Assembly (NCBI GenBank): GCA_009885825.1
Contig: VFJY01000004.1
Location: 1 to 32,352, forward strand
Direction: 5' to 3'
From: Rhodobiaceae bacterium
Lineage (GTDB): Bacteria; Pseudomonadota; Alphaproteobacteria; Rhizobiales; Aestuariivirgaceae
DNA: 32,352 bases
The notes under the pieces are model-generated. The model was not told the DNA's origin, did no database searches, and saw only the letters and a list, made by a program, of their open reading frames with translations. Both the position numbers and the translations under genes were made by a program. Positions 25,961-32,352 of this stretch are shown here, piece after piece. Position 1 is the stretch's first letter. Each line of letters begins with the position of its first letter.

Positions 25961-27694
25961 ATGATCGAAACGGATGTGCTTGTGGTTGGGTCTGGTCCTG
26001 CTGGCTCATCAACGGCCGCACTGCTGTCAACCTATGGTGTTGAAAACACGCTGGTCACCAAGTACCGCTGGCTGTCCGATACGCCGCGCGGCCACATCAC
26101 CAATCAGCGCACCATGGAAATCATGCGCGACCTCGGTCTTGAGCAGCAATGCATGATGTTTGCCACCGGCCAGAAACTGATGGGCAACAACGTGTTCTGC
26201 GCCAGTCTTGCTGGCGAAGAGCTTGGCCGCCTTGCAACCTGGGGCAATCATCCCAATTCCTACGCCCGGCATCGGCTGGCCAGCCCAACGGAAATGAACG
26301 ACCTGCCGCAGAATTTTCTCGAGCCCATCCTGTTTGGCGCGGCCTGCGGGCGCGGCACGAGAGCCCGCCTACCTACCGAATATGTGTCCCATGTTCAGGA
26401 CAAGGACGGTGTCACCGCCACCGTGCGTGACCGTGTGACCGGGGAAACCTACCCTATCCGCGCCAAATATCTGGTGGGCGCCGACGGCGGAAATTCACAG
26501 GTGGCCGAAGATATTGGATTGCCCATGAACGGAAAAATGGGCGTCGCCGGCTCGATGAACATCATCGTTGAAGCCGATCTCACCAGATACGTGGCCCACC
26601 GGCCCAGCGTTCTCTATTGGGTTCTGCAGCCCGGCTCAAACGTCGGCGGCATCGGCATGGGATTGGTGCGCATGATACGGCCCTGGCATGAATGGCTCAT
26701 CCTGTGGGGCTATGACATCAGTGAACCGGCTCCGGAAATCACCGAGGAATTCGCCCGGGGCGTCGTTCATAATCTGATTGGCGATGCAACCATTCCGGTA
26801 AAAATAAAATCCATCTCCACCTGGACCGTGAATCACATGCACGCTGCGGAATATTCCAAAGGCCGCGACTTCTGTATGGGTGATGCCGTGCATCGCCACC
26901 CGCCGTCCAATGGCCTGGGGTCCAACACGTCCATTCAGGATGCCTTCAATCTCAGCTGGAAACTGGCCCATGTTTTGAAAGGCAATGCCTCGCCAAAGCT
27001 TTTGGAAACCTACAACATGGAGCGCGGGCCCATCGGCAAGCAGATTGTTGACCGCGCCAACAAATCCATCGGCGAATTCGGCCCCATATTTGATGCGCTG
27101 GGACTTCTCTCAACCACCGATCCCGACGCCATGAAGGCCAACATGGAATCGCGCAAGGAGGCAACGCCCCTTGGCGCCGAACGCCGGGCGAAATTGCATG
27201 AAGCCATCGCCTACAAGGTTTACGAGTTCGATTGCCACGGCGTGGAAATGAACCATCGATATGCCTCACCGGTAGTTGTTCCTGACGGAACACCGGAACC
27301 CCCATTCATGGAAGACGCCGAACTTTACCACCAGGCTACCACCTGGCCAGGAGCCCACTTGCCCCACGTCTGGTTGGAGAAAAACCGCAAGGCCCTCTCA
27401 ACCCTTGATCTCGCGGGGCAGGGCCGTTTCACGCTCATCACGTCGATTGGCGGCGAGGCATGGATCAAGGCCGCGAAAGAAATGGCAGGAGTTGAAATAG
27501 AAACAGTGACCATAGGCCCTGCCTGCGATGCGGAGGACCCCTTCGGTGACTGGGCCCGCATGAAGGAAATATTGGACGATGGCTGCCTGCTGGTCAGGCC
27601 CGATATGGTTGTAGCCTTCCGCGCCCACACATTGCCGAAATCTGCCGCACAGGATTTGAAAGCCGCAGTCGCCCGAATTTTAGGAAACCAGTGA
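25961..27694 (+). CDS. FAD-dependent aromatic hydroxylase (TfdB/phenol-2-monooxygenase-like)
   Basis: The 577-residue protein is a single-component NAD(P)H:FAD aromatic hydroxylase. The Rossmann FAD motif VVGSGPAGSSTA is at residues 8-19, the DG motif is YLVGADGGNSQVA, and the second FAD motif is GDAVHRHPPSNGLGSNTSIQDAFNLSWKLA. A C-terminal thioredoxin-like domain is expected in this subfamily. Relatives are 2,4-dichlorophenol 6-monooxygenase TfdB and resorcinol or phenol hydroxylases. With a hydroxyquinol dioxygenase next door it should give a 1,2,4-trihydroxybenzene, for example from resorcinol. The exact substrate is not decided by sequence. GGAGG is eight bases before the ATG. Confidence 0.9.
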   Translation: MIETDVLVVGSGPAGSSTAALLSTYGVENTLVTKYRWLSDTPRGHITNQRTMEIMRDLGLEQQCMMFATGQKLMGNNVFCASLAGEELGRLATWGNHPNSYARHRLASPTEMNDLPQNFLEPILFGAACGRGTRARLPTEYVSHVQDKDGVTATVRDRVTGETYPIRAKYLVGADGGNSQVAEDIGLPMNGKMGVAGSMNIIVEADLTRYVAHRPSVLYWVLQPGSNVGGIGMGLVRMIRPWHEWLILWGYDISEPAPEITEEFARGVVHNLIGDATIPVKIKSISTWTVNHMHAAEYSKGRDFCMGDAVHRHPPSNGLGSNTSIQDAFNLSWKLAHVLKGNASPKLLETYNMERGPIGKQIVDRANKSIGEFGPIFDALGLLSTTDPDAMKANMESRKEATPLGAERRAKLHEAIAYKVYEFDCHGVEMNHRYASPVVVPDGTPEPPFMEDAELYHQATTWPGAHLPHVWLEKNRKALSTLDLAGQGRFTLITSIGGEAWIKAAKEMAGVEIETVTIGPACDAEDPFGDWARMKEILDDGCLLVRPDMVVAFRAHTLPKSAAQDLKAAVARILGNQ

Positions 27695-27696
27695 TC

Positions 27697-28539
27697 ATGG
27701 AAGACAAGGCCTATTTCACCGAAAGGCATTCGGAAGACGTAGTCATCGCCGGCTCCGGCCCCAAGGCCAATCCGCGCGTCAAGCAGATTGTTGATGCCCT
27801 GGTGCGCCATCTCCATGCGGCCGTCAAGGAAACCGAACCCACCCTCGATGAGTGGATGCAGGGCATCGAGTTCCTGACCAAAACGGGCCACCTCTCAACC
27901 GAGTGGCGGCAGGAATTCATATTGCTGTCGGACACGCTGGGAATTTCCATGCTGGTTGAAACCATCAACAACCGCAACAACGCCGGCGAAACGGAATCAA
28001 CCGTGCTGGGGCCATTTCATGTCTCGAACGCGCCGCGCTATCCCAATGGCGCCAACATCTGCCTTGATGGCAAGGGCGAGCCGTTGTTCGTTTCCGGCTC
28101 CGTGAGGGATGCCAGGGGCAATCCAATCGCCGGCGCCACGCTGGATGTCTGGCAAGCCAACGCCGATGGTTTCTATGACGTTCAGCAAAAAGGCATCCAG
28201 CCCGACAACAACTTGCGTGGCGTCTTTACGTCGGACGCCGAGGGAAAATTCCGCTTCCAATCCGTCTATCCCCGCCACTATCCCATCCCCAATGACGGCA
28301 CTGCGGGCAACATGCTGAAAGCCCTGGACCGCGAACCCAACCGGCCCGCCCACATTCATTTCATCGTCAGCGCTCCTGGCTTCCGCCCCGTCACCACCCA
28401 TATTTTCACCCCCGACTGCCCATGGCTCAAGAAAGACGCCGTGTTTGGGGTCAGGGAAAGCCTCATCGCCGATTTCCGCAAATCCGGCGGCCACTGGGAA
28501 GTTGAGTGGAACTTCGTGCTGCCGCGCAATGACAGTTAG
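27697..28539 (+). CDS. Hydroxyquinol 1,2-dioxygenase (intradiol)
   Basis: This Fe(III) intradiol dioxygenase cleaves hydroxyquinol (1,2,4-trihydroxybenzene) to maleylacetate. The 280-residue protein has an N-terminal helical dimerization domain and a beta-sandwich core. The ferric ligands are visible as Tyr160 (NADGFYDVQ), Tyr195 (RHYPIPNDG) and His219/His221 (RPAHIHFIV). The text matches hydroxyquinol dioxygenases better than catechol dioxygenases. A GTG start at 27691 is possible, since AGGA lies upstream; the ATG at 27697 is preferred. The stop overlaps the next gene's first ATG. Confidence 0.92.
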   Translation: MEDKAYFTERHSEDVVIAGSGPKANPRVKQIVDALVRHLHAAVKETEPTLDEWMQGIEFLTKTGHLSTEWRQEFILLSDTLGISMLVETINNRNNAGETESTVLGPFHVSNAPRYPNGANICLDGKGEPLFVSGSVRDARGNPIAGATLDVWQANADGFYDVQQKGIQPDNNLRGVFTSDAEGKFRFQSVYPRHYPIPNDGTAGNMLKALDREPNRPAHIHFIVSAPGFRPVTTHIFTPDCPWLKKDAVFGVRESLIADFRKSGGHWEVEWNFVLPRNDS

Positions 28540-29962
28540 GCTTTCATCGCGTCATGACATGACGCTTGAAGCCTTGCAGCGCGTCGCATGGAACGGCGAG
28601 TCGGTGGTTTTTGATGATGCGGCCCTGGCACATATGGCTGCTGCGCGGAAATGCTTCATGACGCTCCTCGAAGATCCCGAGATATCGGTTTATGGAGTAA
28701 CCAGCGGCTACGGCCAGAATGCCAGCAAGCGATTGACGGAAGCCGAGCGAAAGGCCCATTCCAGGCGCCCGCCCATTCAACAGGCGGCAACCTGGGGCGA
28801 TCCGTTGCCGGATCGCGTCACCCGCGCCATCATATTTGCCCGCCTTGCAAATCTGATCGACGGCGGCGCTGCCATCACACCGGGCGTGGCGATTGCGGTG
28901 GCTGAGATGCTCGACGGCAGGCCCCTGCCTGTAATTCCGGCGCGCGGCCAGGGCGGCGCAGGGGAAATACTCTCGCTCTCCCACGTCTTTGGCGGGCTCG
29001 CCGCAACAGCGCCCATTGCCGAGAAAGATGTGCTCTCGCTGATAAATGGATCACCTGCTGCAAGCGCCCTGGTTTCCGATGCAGCCCTTGCTGCCAATGC
29101 CAGGCTTACTGTTGCGGTTGAAATTTTTGCCCTCGCCGCCGAAGCTTTCAACACGCCTCTCGGTCATTTTGCCCCTGAACTTGGCGAACTCTGGAACAAC
29201 CCGCATGACGCATGGGCGCTGGCTGCCCTGCATGCGGCCATAGGTGGCGGCCATGGCGGTGCCCGAAGGCCCTATCAGGCGCCAGTGAGTTTTCGAATTC
29301 TGCCCCGCATGCTGGGGCAGGCGCGCAGGGCCGAACGCCTCGCCCGCGAAATTGCCGCAGAATCCCTGAGTGCCGTGACAGACAATCCGGTGCTGCTGCA
29401 GCCGGATGCGGATCATCCCCATGGCCGCATCATCAGCACTGGCGGCTATCACAATCCCCACGCGGTTATGGCGATGGATGCGGTTACGGCAGCAACAGTG
29501 AACTTGATTACAATTGCTGGCCGCCTTGCCGCCAAACTGCTCGACGGGAATGTTTCGCAATTGCCTGATCAACTGGGTCTGAGTGGCCAGGCGGGCTACA
29601 TGGGTTGCCTGCCCATGGCGATCACTGGTTTCGAGGAAGAAGCGCGCCTTCATGCCGGTTCAACCCTGTTGCCGGGCTCTGAGTCCGGCAGCTTCGGTCA
29701 GGATGACGTGGCCTCACCCATATTCCTGGCCTGGGGCAAGCAGGAAAAGACCGGAGCCTTGCTGGAAGCAGCGCTTGCCAGCCTCGCCTTTATCGCACTC
29801 CGCGCTCTTGATGTGACAGCGCGGCCCGTTCCGCCGGCGCTTGCGCCCATGGCCGAATTGATCCGCAGGTTTTTGCCTGCATCCGACTCGAATCAAGTTC
29901 TCGGCCCCGCCGCCGCACAGCTCGAAACTCATTTGCGCTCAAGAGTCTACCGCGCGCAGTAG
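28529..29962 (+). CDS. HAL/PAL-fold aromatic amino acid lyase homologue lacking the MIO serine
   Basis: This 477-residue protein is a member of the histidine/phenylalanine ammonia-lyase family. Conserved blocks include the catalytic-loop tyrosine VYGVTSGYG (Y55), SLSAVTDNPVLL, ISTGGYHNPHAV and SGSFGQDDVASP. The segment that normally reads GSVGASGDLAPLAH, where Ala-Ser-Gly cyclises into the electrophile MIO, reads GQGGAGEILSLSH here (residues 140-152), one residue shorter, with no serine at the MIO position. Ordinary ammonia-lyase chemistry is therefore not expected. The ATG at 28529 overlaps the dioxygenase stop; ATG 28559 is an alternative, and neither has a strong ribosome binding site. It is the last gene of the operon. 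Confidence 0.85.
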   Translation: MTVRLSSRHDMTLEALQRVAWNGESVVFDDAALAHMAAARKCFMTLLEDPEISVYGVTSGYGQNASKRLTEAERKAHSRRPPIQQAATWGDPLPDRVTRAIIFARLANLIDGGAAITPGVAIAVAEMLDGRPLPVIPARGQGGAGEILSLSHVFGGLAATAPIAEKDVLSLINGSPAASALVSDAALAANARLTVAVEIFALAAEAFNTPLGHFAPELGELWNNPHDAWALAALHAAIGGGHGGARRPYQAPVSFRILPRMLGQARRAERLAREIAAESLSAVTDNPVLLQPDADHPHGRIISTGGYHNPHAVMAMDAVTAATVNLITIAGRLAAKLLDGNVSQLPDQLGLSGQAGYMGCLPMAITGFEEEARLHAGSTLLPGSESGSFGQDDVASPIFLAWGKQEKTGALLEAALASLAFIALRALDVTARPVPPALAPMAELIRRFLPASDSNQVLGPAAAQLETHLRSRVYRAQ

Positions 29963-29965
29963 TTC

Positions 29966-30847
29966 CTATTCCGCCGCGATCATCTGCAGTTTGAGATTTG
30001 AAAGGCTTTCCGTCACGTGCCGCGCCAGCGCTTCAATGGCCGAGTTGGACTTGCCGGGCTTGCGCACCAGCCCGATGTCGAAGGTTCCAAGCGCTGGAAA
30101 GCCATCCTTTTCGGTGAGCACCCGCATGCCGGGCCGCACACAAAGCTCCGGCATTGCGCCAACCGCCAGCCCCTGCATCACGGCGGCATTCACCGCGTTT
30201 GAATTGGGCGTCGAATAGGCCACGCGGAATTTGCGCCCCGCGCCATCAAGAGACTTCACGACCTTGCTCCGCCAATCGCAACCCGCATGGGAAACCGCGA
30301 GGGGCAGCACATCAAGCATGTGAACGCTGTGGCGCGTGGAGGTGACCCACACCAGTTTTTCACGCCGCACCGGCTCGTCGGTGATGATGTCGCAACCGAA
30401 AGTCACCACCGCCAAATCCATTTCGCTGCGCTTCACCCGCTCAAACAACACGCTGCTGTTCAGGCAATCCACATCCACGGTCACAAGCGGGTGCGTGCGG
30501 GCAAAGCGCGCCAGAATTTCCGGCAGGAACCTGTCGGCATAATCATCAGGCGTGCCAAAGCGGATGGTGCCCGTGAGTTCAGGCTTGGTGAACGCCGAAA
30601 CCGCCTCATCATTCATCGCCACCATGCGCCTTGCGTAGTCCACCAGCCTTTCGCCATCGGGCGTGAAGCGGCTGTTCCTGCCGTCTTTCGCAAACAGCGG
30701 GCAGGCCACCAGGTCTTCCAGCCGTTTCATCTGCATGGAAACCGCCGACTGGGTCTTGTTAACCTCTTCAGCGGCGCGCGTGAAACTGCCGAAATCGGCG
30801 ATGGCCAGAAACGTCTTCAACAGGTCGACATCAAGATTGGCAATCAT
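29966..30847 (-). CDS. LysR-family transcriptional regulator
   Basis: The 293-residue protein has an N-terminal winged helix-turn-helix (LKTFLAIADFGSFTRAAEEVNKTQSAVSMQMKRLED, residues 10-45) and a C-terminal LysR substrate domain (from about residue 92, TGTIRFGTPDDYADRFLPEIL). It is convergent with the catabolic operon; its stop is three bases from the lyase stop. That placement makes it a candidate regulator of that operon, but LysR regulators are more often divergent from their targets, so this is uncertain. Its promoter faces the DUF1127 gene across 165 bases. Confidence 0.92.
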   Translation of the reverse strand: MIANLDVDLLKTFLAIADFGSFTRAAEEVNKTQSAVSMQMKRLEDLVACPLFAKDGRNSRFTPDGERLVDYARRMVAMNDEAVSAFTKPELTGTIRFGTPDDYADRFLPEILARFARTHPLVTVDVDCLNSSVLFERVKRSEMDLAVVTFGCDIITDEPVRREKLVWVTSTRHSVHMLDVLPLAVSHAGCDWRSKVVKSLDGAGRKFRVAYSTPNSNAVNAAVMQGLAVGAMPELCVRPGMRVLTEKDGFPALGTFDIGLVRKPGKSNSAIEALARHVTESLSNLKLQMIAAE

Positions 30848-30973
30848 GGCTCACCTCATTGCATCAACATAAATTATGAATACTATAAAATACATTCGTT
30901 GGACAAATCAATAGAAATCTTCAATTATGCATCATCACAAACGTGATTTTTAGATCATATATAAATAAGTTAA

Positions 30974-30996
30974 CGCAGAAAACATGGGTTTCTGCG
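30974..30996 (+). promoter_or_regulatory. Leader hairpin just upstream of the DUF1127 ribosome binding site
   Basis: CGCAGAAA pairs with TTTCTGCG around a 7-base loop, ending three bases before the AAGGAG Shine-Dalgarno at 31000-31005. It could be the mRNA 5'-end stabiliser or modulate translation; this is inference from position only. The surrounding 30848-30973 is AT-rich and probably contains the divergent promoters for LysR and DUF1127, but I cannot name a specific site. Confidence 0.55.
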
Positions 30997-31012
30997 AACA
31001 AGGAGAACTATC

Positions 31013-31270
31013 ATGAGAGACTATGTTCTGAACCGCGCCATATCCCTTGAGGAAGCCTACGCACCGTCAATTTTTCACCGCCTGATCCGCAATTGGAAGG
31101 CCAGGCGACGCGTCGCCAACTTGCAGAACTTCGATGACCACATGTTGGCAGACATAGGCGTCACCCGCGAAGACGTGCAATGGGCGCAAGGCCAGCCACT
31201 GACAGTAAACGCAGCACTCGCCTTGGAAGAACGCGCCTTCAAACGCCGCCATGATGAAAGATTCAGGTGA
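31013..31270 (+). CDS. DUF1127 domain-containing small protein
   Basis: The 85-residue protein contains the DUF1127 (YjiS-like) core at residues 22-50: FHRLIRNWKARRRVANLQNFDDHMLADIGVTREDV. Longer members of this kind, with an extra N-terminal segment and C-terminal charged helix, are common in alphaproteobacteria, and small DUF1127 proteins have been tied to RNA maturation and to phosphate or carbon responses in some species. AAGGAG seven bases upstream gives a strong start. A terminator-like hairpin follows the stop, so it is monocistronic. Confidence 0.88.
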   Translation: MRDYVLNRAISLEEAYAPSIFHRLIRNWKARRRVANLQNFDDHMLADIGVTREDVQWAQGQPLTVNAALALEERAFKRRHDERFR

Positions 31271-31284
31271 ATGATGAAAAAATG

Positions 31285-31315
31285 ATGCGGAGAATAGCCA
31301 GGCTATCCTCCGCAT
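31285..31315 (+). terminator. Hairpin terminator after the DUF1127 gene
   Basis: The arms ATGCGGAG-A-ATAGCC and GGCTAT-C-CTCCGCAT pair with a single mismatch around one base, followed by TTTAAT. The T-run is short, so it may be a weak intrinsic or bidirectional terminator. Confidence 0.7.
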
Positions 31316-31460
31316 TTAATGCAGTTGCGGGAGAACTGGCGCGCCGGACGAGATGAAACTGGGCACTCTTATGTGATTGTTTTTGCTATATAAAATTAGC
31401 GGTCTGTTTGAGGCGACTGCTAGAAACGCACTTTCGCCCCGCCCATGTTAGACTGCCGCA

Positions 31461-31985
31461 ATGGCTTTGATTCAGTATTTTGCCTATGGCTCAAACATGT
31501 TCACAGAGCGCTTGCGGGCGCGCTGTTCGTCCGCGCAACCGCGAGGAGTCGCGTACGCGGACAACCTTGTGCTCGGCTTCTGTAAGAAGAGCGGGGACGG
31601 ATCGGGTAAGGCAACACTTTGCCCCGAAGCCGGACATCAGGTGTTTGGCGTCGTCTTTAACTTGAACGAGAACGAACTAGCGAAGCTCGATGAGGCCGAA
31701 GGTGCCGGGAGCGGATACGACCGGATCGACGATTTTTGGGTCCGCATACAAGGTTCGCATGACCTTGAAAGGACCTTCACCTACCTAGCCCCGCCTGCCT
31801 TTATAGATCAGAGCGTCAAACCCTATGATTGGTATTTGAAGCTGGTACTGGCTGGCGCTCGGCAGCACAGACTGCCTTTACAATATGTAGGCGAGATCAC
31901 GGCTGTGCAGGCGGTCGCTGATCCAAAACGCAATCGGAAATCGCGGCTCGAAGCTCTCAAGCTGCTAGGGGAACCGGCTGAATGA
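31461..31985 (+). CDS. Gamma-glutamylcyclotransferase-like (GGCT/AIG2 fold) protein
   Basis: The 174-residue protein has the fold-defining FAYGSNM near the N-terminus (residues 7-13) and the catalytic glutamate in LDEAEGAGSGYDR (about residue 80), as in gamma-glutamylcyclotransferases that release 5-oxoproline from gamma-glutamyl peptides. The substrate is not certain, as the fold has several activities. It is preceded by about 145 bases with no gene. Its stop overlaps the following ORF in ATGA. Confidence 0.85.
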   Translation: MALIQYFAYGSNMFTERLRARCSSAQPRGVAYADNLVLGFCKKSGDGSGKATLCPEAGHQVFGVVFNLNENELAKLDEAEGAGSGYDRIDDFWVRIQGSHDLERTFTYLAPPAFIDQSVKPYDWYLKLVLAGARQHRLPLQYVGEITAVQAVADPKRNRKSRLEALKLLGEPAE

Positions 31986-32275
31986 TGCTCCATGAAAGCA
32001 CCTGGATCGCGGGGAGAAAGACTGTTGCAGACTGGCTGGCTTTTAAGGATCGTTTGCACGGCAGCGACGACCCCGCAATCTGGAATGATGCATTCACGAA
32101 TTTCTTCGAGGCTCGCCTTGACAGCCGGTACTTTGCGCCCATCCGGGCAATAGAAAAATTAGATCAGGATATCGGCGAGGGCTTTGCAATCGTAACACTG
32201 CACTGCTCGCTCATCGAGTTTCTGGCGACGACTATTGTCAATGGCGGAGACAAATTGTGCCAGATGGCGGGGTAA
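31982..32275 (+). pseudogene. Hypothetical protein, probably truncated by an IS end
   Basis: The 97-codon ORF begins in an ATGA overlap with the GGCT gene. I do not recognise the family. The encoded text (WIAGRKTVADWLAFKDRL, HCSLIEFLATTIVNG) ends abruptly where IS21-like terminal repeats begin at about 32236, so the last dozen codons (GGDKLCQMAG) are probably encoded by IS sequence. The authentic gene would be longer. Whether a short protein is made is unknown. Confidence 0.55.
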
Positions 32276-32297
32276 AAGTGTACCAGTCTGGTTAAGA
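32236..32297. mobile_element. End of an IS21-like element (two direct terminal repeats)
   Basis: Two 21-base direct repeats, TGGCGGAGACAAATTGTGCCA at 32242-32262 and TGGCGGGGTAAAAGTGTACCA at 32265-32285, agree at 16 of 21 positions. The segment starts with TG at 32236. Multiple internal direct repeats at a TG-beginning end are typical of IS21-family ends. No transposase gene can be read in the remaining 60 bases, so the family call is inference and the element would continue beyond 32352. Confidence 0.5.
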
Positions 32298-32352
32298 GAA
32301 AAGGGCAATGACGCCCTTGGTTCAGTTAGGCTCGGCTGTTGTGCGCTATGAG

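Noticed and set aside
30287-30946. Plus-strand 219-codon frame over the LysR gene
   Set aside because: The LysR reading is complete and convincing; the overlapping frame is histidine/arginine-rich without domains.
32308-32352. Open frame beginning ATGACGCCC at the right edge
   Set aside because: It is only 15 codons before the window ends, lies inside the presumed IS end, and cannot be assigned.

Overview
The window looks like a chromosomal segment of an alphaproteobacterium, probably Hyphomicrobiales or a close relative. This is an inference from gene content and order: an Entner-Doudoroff cluster, a tad/cpa pilus locus in cpaA-B-C-D-E-F-tadB-tadC order with the TadE-type pseudopilin genes divergent, and a DUF1127 protein. 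No rRNA, tRNA or CRISPR array is visible.

Region 1 (1-10.98 kb) is central carbon metabolism and housekeeping. The 3' part of pgl, then edd and eda, form a tight Entner-Doudoroff operon. On the opposite strand lie prfC (release factor 3) and a DUF599 membrane protein. Glucokinase, nicotinamidase and a small FAH-family hydrolase follow on the plus strand. Next come a minus-strand aldehyde dehydrogenase of the 2,5-dioxovalerate/succinate-semialdehyde type, a plus-strand beta-hydroxyacid dehydrogenase-like oxidoreductase, and a minus-strand EamA transporter.

Region 2 (11.0-22.07 kb) is a tight-adherence (Tad/Flp) pilus locus. The minus-strand arm encodes two TadE/TadG-type pseudopilins and a small secreted protein resembling only the N-terminal domain of the CpaC secretin. 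The plus-strand arm encodes a 54-residue Flp pilin, followed by a strong hairpin and a terminator, then prepilin peptidase CpaA, CpaB, secretin CpaC, lipoprotein CpaD, CpaE/TadZ, the ATPase CpaF/TadA, TadB and TadC. The expected tadD gene is not next.

Region 3 (22.07-23.48 kb) is IS scrap. It holds the 3' part of an IS5-type transposase gene on the minus strand, joined to a frameshifted, 5'-truncated DDE transposase of another IS5/IS1182-like element on the plus strand, whose right end abuts a truncated gene.

Region 4 (23.48-30.85 kb) starts with the C-terminal half of a branched-chain-type ABC permease (livM), cut at the IS end. It continues as an aromatic catabolic operon: a BKACE/DUF849 enzyme, maleylacetate reductase, a TfdB/phenol-hydroxylase-like flavin monooxygenase, an intradiol hydroxyquinol 1,2-dioxygenase, and a HAL/PAL-fold protein whose MIO-forming serine is missing. 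A LysR regulator is convergent at the 3' end. The genes suggest phenol/resorcinol-type substrate -> hydroxyquinol -> maleylacetate -> 3-oxoadipate. BKACE could then cleave 3-oxoadipate with acetyl-CoA to acetoacetate plus succinyl-CoA, bypassing the usual CoA-transferase and thiolase.

Region 5 (30.85-32.35 kb) carries a DUF1127 protein with a 5'-UTR hairpin, a gamma-glutamylcyclotransferase-like gene, and a short ORF apparently truncated by the end of an IS21-like element that runs off the window.

The most interesting points are the BKACE-completed hydroxyquinol pathway, the MIO-less lyase homologue in the same operon, and the IS-mediated junction that fuses a pilus locus to a beheaded transporter/catabolic operon.
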